64,000 bases of DNA, taken from positions 213,218,701 through 213,282,700 of the forward strand of contig NC_080671.1 of the NCBI RefSeq assembly GCF_030247195.1. The letters run 5' to 3'. Below the pieces are notes generated by a model, which was not told the DNA's origin, searched no databases, and saw only the letters and a program-made list of their open reading frames with translations. Below are positions 50,616-60,624 of the stretch, piece after piece; the stretch's first letter is position 1, and the number at the start of each line of letters is the position of its first letter. Source of the DNA: Topomyia yanbarensis. Its lineage: Eukaryota; Arthropoda; Insecta; Diptera; Culicidae. Made by a program: the position numbers and the translations under genes.

Positions 50616-51072
50616 CATACGTTCGGTCTGTCACGACCGGCCCGTTCCGTCAATTAGCGGAGACACCACACCAGTCGGCGCAGCGTAGTTGACCCAATGG
50701 CAGTAGATACAACATGCTCAAGAGGAATGAGCGAATCAGGTGCCCAATATTGTCTCCTTTGTTTTCCTTCCCAACATTATTAACCCTTGATAGCACATGT
50801 AAAATTAAATGAAATGATGAACTAAATATTTTTCTTATGGTGTTGTTTTTATTATAATTATTTCTTAAGATTAATAAAATGTAGTGATCTAAATATTTTT
50901 CTTATTATATTTAAATATTATATGAGCCCTTTCCGCTCTCTAGTACTTTTGATTTCCGCTGTCGATATTTATATGGGAAGTGTTTCCGCAATTTTCTCCC
51001 GGATAGACCCTAGCCGAGCACGTGTAAAAAAGTAGTGCAAAAAAACCGATATTGAATTGTTAAATTGTAACA
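50616..51072 (+). repeat. 3' LTR, second part
   Basis: Continues the LTR exactly where the first part (25878-26519) breaks: CATACGTTCGGTCTG onwards, ending TTGTAACA. About three substitutions and one indel against 18608-19064. The following ACCA matches the base run before the 5' LTR. Confidence 0.95.
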
Positions 51073-51089
51073 ACCATCTGACCACCCTG

Positions 51090-51316
51090 GAAAGATGGTA
51101 ACGACATTAACGGTAAGAGTTGCAGAGGAGAAAATAAATGCGAAGCGGAGAAAAAAGTGCTCTCTTGGCTCTCATCGTTGTATCAACCAGCGTACGAATA
51201 CATATGGTAGCCATGACTTGGATTGAAAACTATCAATTGAACGAGCAACGTTGCAACTCGCCTTGGCACTCATTTTAGCTAAAAAGAGGCACGGATATCG
51301 CGAGAGTATGTGCTAA
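51090..51316. other. No feature recognised
   Basis: Flank beyond the hAT right end; no gene. Confidence 0.4.
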
Positions 51317-51464
51317 CCCTCTAAGAACGGTTGGTTTCAAAATCATCCAATGAAGGACGTTCGTGGGACCAATTTGGACAACGTCCGAATAACCGTTCAA
51401 CGAACGTCCATCGATGGACCCATGTTGGACGAGTTTGAAACAATTTTTTGGACGTCTCAGTGGG
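51317..51464. mobile_element. 148-bp MITE, CCCTCTAAGAACGG family, copy 1
   Basis: Starts CCCTCTAAGAACGGTTGG and ends GACGTCTCAGTGGG. AA stands on both sides. Three copies in the window, all exactly 148 bp. Confidence 0.9.
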
Positions 51465-51489
51465 AATGTATGGAGAGAAGTTCTCTTGG

Positions 51490-51925
51490 TACCGTAAACC
51501 GGGGTGACTTTGATCATTGGGGCGACATTGATCACACGAAACTTTTTTCGTAGATCGCTTATTAAACCAGAATAGTCCACCGAATCATTTTAATTTGAAT
51601 TGATTTTTACTCTAAACTTATAAAATACTGATTCGTTCTACTTTTTGAGTATATTGTTCGGTTTTTGGGTACAAAAACTGCAAAAAACCGAAATTTGACT
51701 TCACCTGATTATTACGAAGCTTCGTAAAGTGTCTATTTTTTATAAAACAAATAAATCTCAGATTTGAGCAAGAGTAATAAATCACAAGCGAGTTTTTATT
51801 TTCCTTTAGATTGGGATATGCTAAATGTAGCTTTAAGAGTTTGTTTATTTTTATTACATTTTTTGTGAAACTAGTTGGCAATAATTTCAAGTCAGGTTCA
51901 AATTCCAACCGCTGTTAAAATGCAT
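51490..51925 (+). mobile_element. Truncated TACCGTAAACCGGGG element
   Basis: Left half of the family that is complete at 54555-55491. Similarity ends near 51925 after TGTTAAAATG; the right terminus is missing. Confidence 0.85.
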
Positions 51926-52485
51926 GAACTATAGAATGGAAAACTCCTATTCTAGCCATTTTTGTGTGTGAACGAATGATTCACCCCCATATATCCTACG
52001 CTACTTTTACAGTAAACGGAAAGTTATGGCGGGTAGCCTAGAACAAAGTTTCATTAGCCTACCGCTCATCAGCATCTAGCCGCATTGTCGTTTATGAGCA
52101 TAATTATTCTCAATCAATTAGGTAATACTTTCATGGAAATATTTAAGAGATGGCACTGCTTCAGTGGTGGCTATGGTGAATTTAAATGTATGGGAAAGAT
52201 ATAAAAACTTGGGATTTTGGAGAAACTATAATATGGTGGTTGTAAAATGAATACACATTTGATGCAGAAAAAATATGGGAACAGTTTGTAGAAGTTTATT
52301 TAGATACTTACTTGAAAATTTTCATATAAAATCTAAAAAACTGTTTGCGCCCATACATTTTACTCATTGGTTTCCACCAAGAAAAGTTGAAACTCTTTCT
52401 CTCACAACTCTCTGTTTCACTCGTTTTGACAGCAGATTCCCTGCTCATCGCAATCGGAATGTTTTCTTTTAGAATTTAAGCGCAA
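51926..52485. other. No feature recognised
   Basis: AT-rich DNA; one 65-residue frame without motifs. Confidence 0.4.
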
Positions 52486-52599
52486 ATGTAACAACCGATT
52501 CGAAAACCGATTCATTCAGGATGGGTTGTTGCCTTCGGTTGGAATTCCATCATAAATCAGCCCATATTCCAAATCTCATTCCGAATGTTATTTACTGGG
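52486..52599. mobile_element. Fragment of the CCCAGT foldback MITE family
   Basis: Contains GTAACAACCGATTC, GGTTGTTGC and TTCCATCATAAATC, and ends TTATTTACTGGG, as in 18032-18201. The left terminus is not found. Confidence 0.6.
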
Positions 52600-53612
52600 A
52601 TGTGGATATTTTATGGTACGGACATCTATGTGTCGTCATAAAGAAGCTCTAGTTTCATGTATATTGCCGTAAGATGTTTAAAATATGGAAAAGCGCACTC
52701 TATCATATAACGTAAGCAGAAACGACATAAACTACTCAATTGAGTAGTAGTATTGAACGAAGATAACCATTTTGGCCAAACCTCATATCGAGCTATTCAA
52801 CAAATTCTGGTTACTCCTGAGTAAAAGAACTTTTGGTTGGAATTAGTCGCAGAGAGTATTCATTAACAAAAACAATCGTTGGAAGTATTTGAAATTGACA
52901 AATGAAATTGATTCTCTTGGAATAAAGTTGATTTGAATAATTTAATACAGGGATCTCGCAAAAATTTGAAAATGGAGTAAATCGCGAAACGTTTATTTGT
53001 CAATCGAAAGAACATTTTTTGCCATTGTTTGAAAATAATTTCTTTTAATTGTGGAGCACGTTGGCGCTTGAGGTAATCCATTCGACTGGTCCAATTTTTG
53101 ATGACAGATTCGAGTATTTCAAGTGATATCTGGCTAATTAGTCGGTTTCTGTTGGTCTCTAATGCTTGAGAATGTCACCGCCGCTATGTTTTTTTTCAAT
53201 GCGTGCTGGATGTGGTCGATTTGTTTGATAATCATCCAATAACGAGAACTGCAACAATCATTGATTGTATGGCGAATAGTGGAGCCAGTTGGCCGATTTT
53301 GTCGATCATATTATGGTCGGAGTGCACGAAACACATTTCTCACAGATCGCTGATTTTCGATAAATAGTTGAATAATTTGAAAATGGTGAGCATACTGTGG
53401 TGGCAAACAATACTAAACTACAATAACATGACGTGCCCCGTTAAAAACATGTTGAACCACCCTGTATATGCCAAGGTTTGAAACTAAAGATAAGGACATT
53501 TGAATTAAAATAAGGACGCTTTCCAATAACCTCGAAAATAAGGACGTCCTTTAAAATAAGAACGGTTGGTAACCCTATGAAAATGTATCTGAAGGGTTAC
53601 AATTCAATTACA
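52600..53612. other. No feature recognised
   Basis: About 1 kb of AT-rich DNA without supported genes. Confidence 0.4.
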
Positions 53613-53778
53613 CCCAGTAAAGTTCTACCGGAAATGAGCCGCAATTCCAGCTGGTATCAGTTAGTATTCCTGCTCTAGTGACATAACCGTTTCTAGTTAG
53701 AAACGGTTGTGTCACGAGCTGGAACACAAATTGGAACCTGCCGGAACTCTGGCATATATCCGGCTGAACTTTACTAGG
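53613..53778. mobile_element. Foldback MITE of the CCCAGT family
   Basis: Starts CCCAGTAAAGTTCTACCGG and ends CCGGCTGAACTTTACTAGG, with a central palindrome AACCGTTTCTAGTTAGAAAC. Flanks CA and AA differ at one base, so the duplication has decayed. Confidence 0.85.
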
Positions 53779-53796
53779 AATTCTCGACTTTGACAA

Positions 53797-54055
53797 CAGG
53801 GATGCCAGGTGAACAGATTAATCTCTATTTCACAGATTTTCAAAATGCTACACAGATTTCCAAAAGTGCAGATTTCTACAGTTTTCTGTTACAATGCACA
53901 GACTAGTACAGATTTCTCAATTTTTGATCTCGCTCTTAATTTTTGCTTCGGGGAAAAACTAAAGAAAAGGTCGCCAATGTTGTTTTGAGGCACATTTATT
54001 TTTCCGTTTTACGTAGGCTGCGCACATATTTTCACAAAATTCCCTGACATCCCTG
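53797..54055. mobile_element. 259-bp hAT-type MITE
   Basis: The ends are CAGGGATGCCAGG and CCTGACATCCCTG. TTTGACAA is duplicated exactly at 53789-53796 and 54056-54063. No coding capacity. Confidence 0.9.
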
Positions 54056-54554
54056 TTTGACAATATTGTGGTTATTAGCAGGGTTACCAAAAATACAGAA
54101 TAATCTGTATTTATACAGATGTTTCAGCCATTCTCAGACCAACAATCTGTATGCACAGGTATACAGATTTTTGCGTGTATGTACAGATATACAGATTTTT
54201 GAAAAATGATGTTACAAAGACTATTTTTAGAAATATTTTTTTCAGTTTCACTAATAATTCCTCTCTGTCTCTCTCAGCTTAGCCCTCTATATTATTTTTT
54301 TTCCTTTTTTATTAACGACTTATAGTGAGTCAATCTTTTTCCTTTTTGTTATATTGTAACGACATATAATTTGTCGGCTCCGACAGCATAAGTCATTAAA
54401 TTGACTTTACGCTTGTCCGGACATGCCGCAGACTCAGGTGATTCGCATTTAATGCCAAAAGATCCTGACTCCTGCGTTGCAGAAGACAAAGAGTTAAATA
54501 GCCGGGAAACTAAGCTTGTTCATTGACCCTACTCCACGCTTTTCTAAACTTTCT

Positions 54555-55491
54555 TACCATAAACCGGGGTGACTTTGATCATCGGGGTAACTTTGATCAC
54601 TCGAAACTTTTTTCGTAGATCGCTTATTAAACTAGAATAGTCTTCCGAATCATTTTAGTTTGAAATGATTTTCACTCTAAAATTATGAAATACTGGTTTG
54701 TTATACTTTTTGAGTATTTTGTTCGGTTTTTGGGTACAAAAACTACAAAAAACCGAAATTTGACTTTACCTTATTTTTACGAAGCTTCATAAAGTGTCTA
54801 TTTTTTATAAAGCAAATAAATCTCAGATTTGAGCAAGAATAATAAATTACAAGCAAGTTTTTATTTTCCTTTAAAGTGGGATGTATCAAGTAAATCTTTT
54901 AAGAGTTTGTTTATTTTAAATACAATTTTTTTGTGAAACTAGTTGGCAATTATTTCAATTTTTTTAAGCTTAAACTCGCAACATTTTTTTATTGTTCAAT
55001 ATTCAAACGTGTTAAAATGGATGAAACATTTTGTACATTGATAAAGCAATGAAATAAAACAATTTTAGCAGTTTTAAAGGTTTTCCGAATCTTTTATTCT
55101 AGTTGGACACAAATTATACGAATTTTGGTTACTCGAATTTTACAGTACATTGAATACTTTGTATAATACCAATTAACATGTATTTAACAATGAGTATCTT
55201 CCCAGAATTAGTTTAAACAAACATTTGAATGAAAAACATTGACATCAATAACTTCATGTGGGTGAACATGCAGGTTATCAAAGTCACCCCGGAATACAAA
55301 AACGGACATCAACTTGAAATCATTTTTGGAAAAATAGCTGTAAGCGGACAATTTTATGTAAAACCATCCAATCTTGTTCTCCTTACATCAGAACATGGTT
55401 TGAAAATATTAAACTTGAAAAAAATGTGTTGCGTCTAAAAATATGCAATGATTTCTTCGAAAAGTGATCAATGTCACCCCGGTTTACGGTA
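54555..55491. mobile_element. 937-bp TIR element, TACCRTAAACCGGGG family
   Basis: Left TACCATAAACCGGGGTGAC, right GTCACCCCGGTTTACGGTA, with TA at the outer edges. A second GGGGTAACTTTGATCA follows 20 bp inside the left end, and GTTATCAAAGTCACCCC occurs inverted near 55285. No transposase. Confidence 0.9.
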
Positions 55492-55592
55492 CTTCAAATC
55501 CTCGCTCTCCCTTGAGTACTATGGCTCTTAATATTTGAAAAATACTTCACCTTCCAATCCCTTGCTAATTATATGTCGTTACAATATAACCT

Positions 55593-55740
55593 CCCTCTAA
55601 GAACGGTTGGTTTCAAAATCGTCCAATAAAGGACGTTCGTTGGACCAATTTGGACAACGTCCAAATAACCGTTCAACGAACGTCCATCGTTGGACCCGTG
55701 TTGAACGATTTTGAAACAAATTTTTGGACGTCTCAGTGGG
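55593..55740. mobile_element. 148-bp MITE, CCCTCTAAGAACGG family, copy 2
   Basis: Same ends as 51317-51464. CT is duplicated on both sides (55591-55592 and 55741-55742), so the target is not restricted to AA. Confidence 0.92.
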
Positions 55741-56231
55741 CTCTATATTAAAATATACATTCATTTTTGAGAGTGGTCACTCACTCTGAAAGGTAAAGGT
55801 TTGTAATACACTCAGGTTAGCACCCAGAAAACGGTTGGCTGAAGTTTGCTTCCAGAAACATTAATTGTATTGCTCTGTGACTTTGTTATATCACATTTTT
55901 TGTCCGCAAATCATTAAGTGAAGAAAATTATTTTTCCATTGTGCAAATTCGATAAAGTTAAAGTTTCTGGATGTAAAATATCAGAACGATTTGTAGTGTT
56001 TCTTTATGAAAATGTAAACAGGTCCTTGCTTGACTGATTTAAACCACAGGAATTAATATTTTTGATAGATAATCCAGCAAAAGATTAAACTACTCAACTG
56101 ATTCGATACAGATATAAACACAGATTTTTCGAGGAGCAAATACAGATGAAAAGATTTTTTAGGACAAAAATACAGATTTAATTTTGGCAACCCTGGTTAT
56201 TAGGAAATTAGCAAAAATAGTGAAAAAACAA

Positions 56232-56379
56232 CCCTCTAAGAACGGTTGGTTTCAAAATCGTCCAATGAAGGACGTTCGTTGGACCAATTTGGCCATCGTC
56301 CAAATAACCGTTCAACGAACGTCCATCGTTGGACCCGTGTTGAACGGTTTTGAAACAATTTTTTGGACTTCTCAGTGGG
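56232..56379. mobile_element. 148-bp MITE, CCCTCTAAGAACGG family, copy 3
   Basis: Same length and ends; AA duplicated on both sides (56230-56231 and 56380-56381). Confidence 0.92.
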
Positions 56380-56637
56380 AAGATAGCGACCAAAGGCGTT
56401 GTTTACTTATATAAAGGCTCGCACAGAATGAAACCAAATCTACCAATCGAACATGTCACCGGCTACCTATCGTGCAAAATAAACAAACATACTTCTTTAG
56501 CTATACACTCATGCGCAAGGGGAGTATTGTTATTGGCAGGAAAAATATTACAATAATAGGAGTGAAAAACTATTCGTTTACCTATATTTACCTTTTCTCG
56601 TTTCTTATATTGCTTACAAAAATCAGCAAGTTAACAA

Positions 56638-58278
56638 CCCAAGTAACAATCCAAATGCTAGTTGGTTTTATTTAGATTTTATGGTAGTTTTATCAAGGCA
56701 TTAAATAGTGAATCTGGTTTTAACATTGCCTTTGGAAAGGACATTTAGTTTTATATGCTAAACGGGGTTTAAGAGTGCTTCAAGAACTCTTGAAGAAATA
56801 TCCATAAAACTACATTTTTCATAAGGTCATAGTCTTATGAGCAGTTTTAAGAGAATCTTGAGCCTCTTCTTAAGACATCGCTTTCCAACCTCCCTAAAAC
56901 CAAAAGATAGCTTTATGACATACTTGTTGAAGCATAATGTATCTTAAGAATGCTACCATAAAACTTCCTTAAATCTTTAAACGAAGTGAAAATACTCTTG
57001 CATAAGAGCGTTCTATAACAAACAAACAAACTGTAATGACTGACGGGATATGTGACGTATCCCAACGGAGAAGACGTGACATGTACCTCAATCATGTATA
57101 AACAGCAAACTCGATAATTATAAATTATTCATTTAACTTTGCAAATCTGTAGGTGCTGCATATATAGCGAGATGTCGTAAGTTGTTCATATAGCTCTATT
57201 TAACATGCGTTGTTGAAATAAATCAATAATTTTAGATGGAATTGTAATTACCATAATAATTAATCATAGGCATTTTTATTTCAACCTTGACATTTTCAAT
57301 GTTAAATACTCTTTTTATGGCGATCTTCCATCTAACCTTTCTGTCTTGAAAAAATCCTATTAGTTTTATTCAAGTCCAACAGCTCTTCTTCAAGTGTATC
57401 ATAAATAAAAATGAATTTACCACGATCTTGAAAAACTCCTATTACTCTTGAGCAAGAATAATTAGTTTTAGTAAGATCTTATGGCGGTTTCAGTTAAATC
57501 CAATGACAAGTAATGGCGTCGTGGATATTTTTGAACGCTTCGAAATGGTAGCCATTTGCATAACAATCAAAATAATAACTTTTTTTCATATACTGAACTG
57601 ATTCTCACTGATTGAAATGCATTTCTGAACTAGAAAAATGTTTATGCACGCGTTTAATCCAAAATATGACAATTATGAACAATTACACATAATATTGAAT
57701 TTTCGAATCGATTTAATATTTCCTATAAAAATCGATGTTTTAGAGATCGTTTGACGGCGCATTGAATATTTCGCACTTTTATACTGTATATTATCGGAAA
57801 ACTGGCAATCGCATGCAAATTTTCTCAATTATGAGCTTAAAAAGCTGGCCACTTATATTATCGATTTTTATTTGTATCCATATTGGTAATGGAATATCAT
57901 ATGATGGATATATTTTTTCCCAAGCTTATTCTTTTCATCTATACACCAACCTCTCTATCTAACAAAGTAGTTTCATAGCGCACTAGAAGTGTTCTTGAAG
58001 AATATCATAAAACTATCAAGACTTATGGTAGTCTTATATTAGTTTTAAGCAGCTCTTGAACACCACTATAAGAATGTATTGATAAGACCTAAAAGTTTTA
58101 AGAAAACCTTGAAAAATACTCTTGAGAACCATCTTAAGAATGGGCCTTTTTCGTCTTAAAAGGGGTTTATGGTTGTCTTGAAGCAGTGTTGTAGAGCAAT
58201 TGGTTTTATGTTCGGTTTTATGGAGCTAATTTTGAAGATATCTTCGAGTGTACCATAAAACTAAATTTGTTACTTGGG
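56638..58278. mobile_element. 1.64-kb TIR element, CCCAAGTAACAA ends
   Basis: CCCAAGTAACAA at the left, TTGTTACTTGGG at the right, AA duplicated on both sides (56636-56637 and 58279-58280). Both halves are dense in self-complementary words (CTTAAGA, TTTTATGGTAG, TCTTGAAG), so the ends can fold on each other. The middle (about 57120-57960) is AT-rich and unlike the arms. No recognised coding region. Confidence 0.85.
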
Positions 58279-58280
58279 AA

Positions 58281-58998
58281 GAACGTGATGAATGCATATT
58301 TTAATTGATTCACCGAACCTCTACAGTGCCATTGAACGACTATCAGGGCTGGCATTACGTACGGTGATTATCACCTAGTGACTGTCACTTCTCATTTTTC
58401 GGAATTATGAGAGGTGACAATCACCCCTGTCTGTCACTTTTTGGGAGGGCTAACATCACCAACATGATGTAGGCATTCCGTATGGTGACAATCACTCAGA
58501 AGTGATCACTTTTAGTCAAAATAGCAGTGACAACAAGAAAGCAATCACTTCTCAGTTGGTTTAAAAAGTTTCCCATTTAATTTCTAATATTCTTTAACAA
58601 AAACGCTAATAGTGGAGGAACAAGATGGAAAGCTTTAAATTGTCTTTTATGCATGTGGTTGTTTTGACGTATTTGAAGAACAAACCCCATTAGGAAACAA
58701 AAATAATGTTGAGTCGTCCAAAATTGGTTAACCAAAATGGTGAGTTTATTTATCAAGCATAATTAAAAAACAATATGTAAAATATATACTATTAGATGTG
58801 ATAACTATCGCAAGTGTATTATTTAATTTTTATTTTTTCTGTTTTCAAAAATTTTATTGATAGTGGCAATGCAAAGTGGACCGTACTCAGTGAAAGAGTT
58901 AACATTCGCCAATGACTTATCGAAGCTTGTGTGCTTGAAGCAACCGTTACTGGTATTCCGGGTCTAGCTTCCTACGGCTTCAATAGCGAGATTATTCA
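58281..58998. other. GTGAC/GTCAC-rich segment, no gene
   Basis: Between about 58350 and 58560 there are many copies of GTGAYNNTCAC-like words (GGTGATTATCACC, GTGACTGTCAC, GTGACAATCAC). This looks like the end of an unassigned repeat. A TTGATAG near 58856 could be a splice acceptor, but this is unproven. Confidence 0.4.
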
Positions 58999-59409
58999 AT
59001 GGAGTCTGTGCTTGACCATCAATCAGCAGGTCCGACCTTGACTACCGCATCACACACAGCAAAACGAGAGAAAAAGGATGTGCAGCTGTTAGAGAAACAA
59101 GTCAAAATAAGCAAACAATTTTTGGACACCTACAGCGACGCCTTACAAAACATAAAAAGTTCTCTAGCGGACGTGTCTATGCATTTGCGATTACTAAAAC
59201 ACGATTTTCAAAAACTGATAGACCTAAAACAAAAAGAGTACGAGGATAAAAAAGATTATAGAAAAAAGAAATTGGAAATCATAGAAGAAAGCGACCTTCA
59301 GAAAAGCGTATTGAAACAAGAGAAATTAGAGCTCAAAAAATTGAACATTAAAGTATTACAAACTACAAACAAATTAAAAAAATTAAAACTAAGCAGAGAA
59401 GATGACTAA
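58999..59409 (+). CDS. Unrecognised Lys/Glu-rich coiled-coil protein, 136 aa
   Basis: I do not recognise this protein. From residue 28 to the end it is almost continuous charged helix: KREKKDVQLLEKQVKISKQ, LLKHDFQKLIDLKQKEYED, LKQEKLELKKLNIKVLQ. Heptad-like spacing of Leu/Ile makes a coiled coil likely. The first 25 residues are Ser/Thr-rich without motifs. The ATG at 58999 is the first possible start, because an in-frame TAG lies 15 bp upstream. Similar charged C-terminal helices occur in SANT/MADF-type DNA-binding proteins of hosts and of Harbinger transposons, but no DNA-binding domain is visible here, so this is only a suggestion. It may be an exon of a larger gene or a transposon fragment. 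The next feature downstream is a GT-rich stretch and then a LINE. Confidence 0.45.
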   Translation: MESVLDHQSAGPTLTTASHTAKREKKDVQLLEKQVKISKQFLDTYSDALQNIKSSLADVSMHLRLLKHDFQKLIDLKQKEYEDKKDYRKKKLEIIEESDLQKSVLKQEKLELKKLNIKVLQTTNKLKKLKLSREDD

Positions 59410-59860
59410 ATGCGTGGAGTATGTACGTGTGTATTTGTGTGTGTCTGTGAGATGAATGTGTTTTTCTATCTGTGTGATGTATGTTTCTGTGCGTGTTGGT
59501 ATGTGAAATAAGTATAGGTCGGTGAAAAACTAAGCAATTTCATAAACATAGGTTATAGGTTTGGTCAGTCAGATCAGATGCTTGAGCGTACAACGCATAG
59601 AAAAAAATACGTTGGAAAATTTGTTAAGAATGAGAAAACCAAATATATTATACTTCATCATATATTATAGCTTTACACTTTATTTTAAACTGTTGGTTTA
59701 GGTGGTTTCACATAGTAATATCTGAAAAATGGTATGCCGTGTATTGTGTCGATTGCATACTGCAACTTGTTTTTTATTCAGTTAACTTAATCTACTTATA
59801 CTAACTAATACATGTAAATCTTAAAGCTAATTTTCCTATCTGATAGCTAACTTAGTTCTA
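59410..59860. other. GT-rich spacer, no gene
   Basis: Imperfect GTGTGT and TGTGTGATGTATG repeats at 59415-59510, then AT-rich DNA. Confidence 0.5.
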
Positions 59861-60624
59861 GCGGGCGTGGCTTAGAAAGCTCGCCATGTTTACTCTCTAC
59901 GTCTAAAGTTACTACTATCATAACAGTTTTTGCAACCGGCCAAGACGGTTGTGCCTTCAGGTGGAAGGTTTTGTTCTGGAGAGAGTGACGGAGTGTGAGA
60001 CGCTGTATGCGTTTTTGTGGGAGAGAGAGAGACCAGTTTGTTAAGTGTGAGTCGACAGTTGATACGTCGGAGGCGTGGTCAACGGCATCCTCGACAAGTG
60101 GTGTTTTGACAGCAAACCGCGGGTAGACGAATTTGCCTACCACGGTGGCAGAAATCGACAGTGATCGTGTCTGTACACACAGAAAAATATTTTGTATTGG
60201 TGTCGTCGAGCAATTCTAATCGACGAGAGGGGAAGCGTCACAGGTAGACCCATTTGCTCTATTTGTCTACCGCAGAAGTGGTACGACGAATAAGGAAAAC
60301 AAGTGGCACCGAAAAGTGCCGCATCGACAGTGGGATTTTCGCAGCAAGCCACAGGTAGTAACATTTGTCTACCGCGGTGGTGGAAACGGAGAGAGCGCGC
60401 TGGTGGTGGTGATACCGACGAGCAGCTTAACCGGAGAGAGTTTTGAAGTGTTGCAGGTAGGCCTATTTCTCTACTGAAGAAGCAACGCGACGAAGTAGGA
60501 CAGCAAGTGTCACATTGTCAAACAACGGGCACCGAGTTTACAACGTAACACATGAGGTGTGTTCTACCGGTATAACAGGTATATTTTTCATTCCTTTTTG
60601 TGATAGTTTTTCTTGCTAGGTAAA
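59861..60624 (+). promoter_or_regulatory. LINE 5' UTR with repeated hairpin motif
   Basis: Four copies of CAGGTAGnnnnATTTGyCTACyGCGGTGG-like sequence occur near 60122, 60243, 60353 and 60456. Each can pair GGTAG(AC) with (GT)CTACC over a short loop. LINEs of this kind carry an internal promoter at the 5' end; which bases form it cannot be read here. Confidence 0.6.

Larger units (their letters stand above)
17802..51072 (+). mobile_element. Ty3/gypsy LTR retrotransposon, split by a 24-kb insert in its 3' LTR
   Basis: Two LTRs starting TGTAACCTCC and ending TTGTAACA bracket gag and pol. The 4 bp before the 5' LTR (ACCA, 17798-17801) equal the 4 bp after the distal LTR half (ACCA, 51073-51076). 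The half-LTR at 50616-51072 is therefore the true end of this same insertion. Without the 24-kb insert the element is about 9.2 kb. LTR comparison by eye gives only about five or six substitutions and a few indels over 1.1 kb, so insertion was recent. Gag and pol nevertheless carry frameshifts and a stop, so this copy is not autonomous. Confidence 0.92.
14415..51089 (-). mobile_element. Decayed hAT element, split by nested gypsy insertion
   Basis: The left end CAGGGTGGTCAG (14415-14426) is matched by the exact complement CTGACCACCCTG at 51078-51089, four bases beyond the ACCA duplication that follows the gypsy element. The hAT transposase reads leftwards at 17149-14697, with its C-terminus near the left end as usual. 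Removing the gypsy insertion leaves an element of about 3.4 kb, of which about 480 bp are two MITEs. The 8 bp outside the two ends (TTTATGTT and GAAAGATG) do not match, so a target duplication is not demonstrated. The right end could have been altered, or it could belong to another copy. Confidence 0.65.
54079..56195. mobile_element. 2.1-kb hAT-type element with two nested insertions
   Basis: The ends are CAGGGTTACCAAAAATACAGA and TTTTGGCAACCCTG. GTTATTAG is duplicated exactly at 54071-54078 and 56196-56203. The subterminal parts are rich in ACAGATTT/TACAGAT repeats. Contains the TIR element 54555-55491 and a MITE at 55593-55740. No transposase recognised. Confidence 0.9.

Noticed and set aside
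50616..51072. A separate solo or truncated LTR
   Set aside because: It starts at the exact base where the LTR at 25878-26519 breaks, and the ACCA after it matches the ACCA before the 5' LTR.
14415..58278. A piRNA cluster
   Set aside because: A graveyard of nested elements invites the idea, but sequence alone shows no evidence; small-RNA data would be needed.
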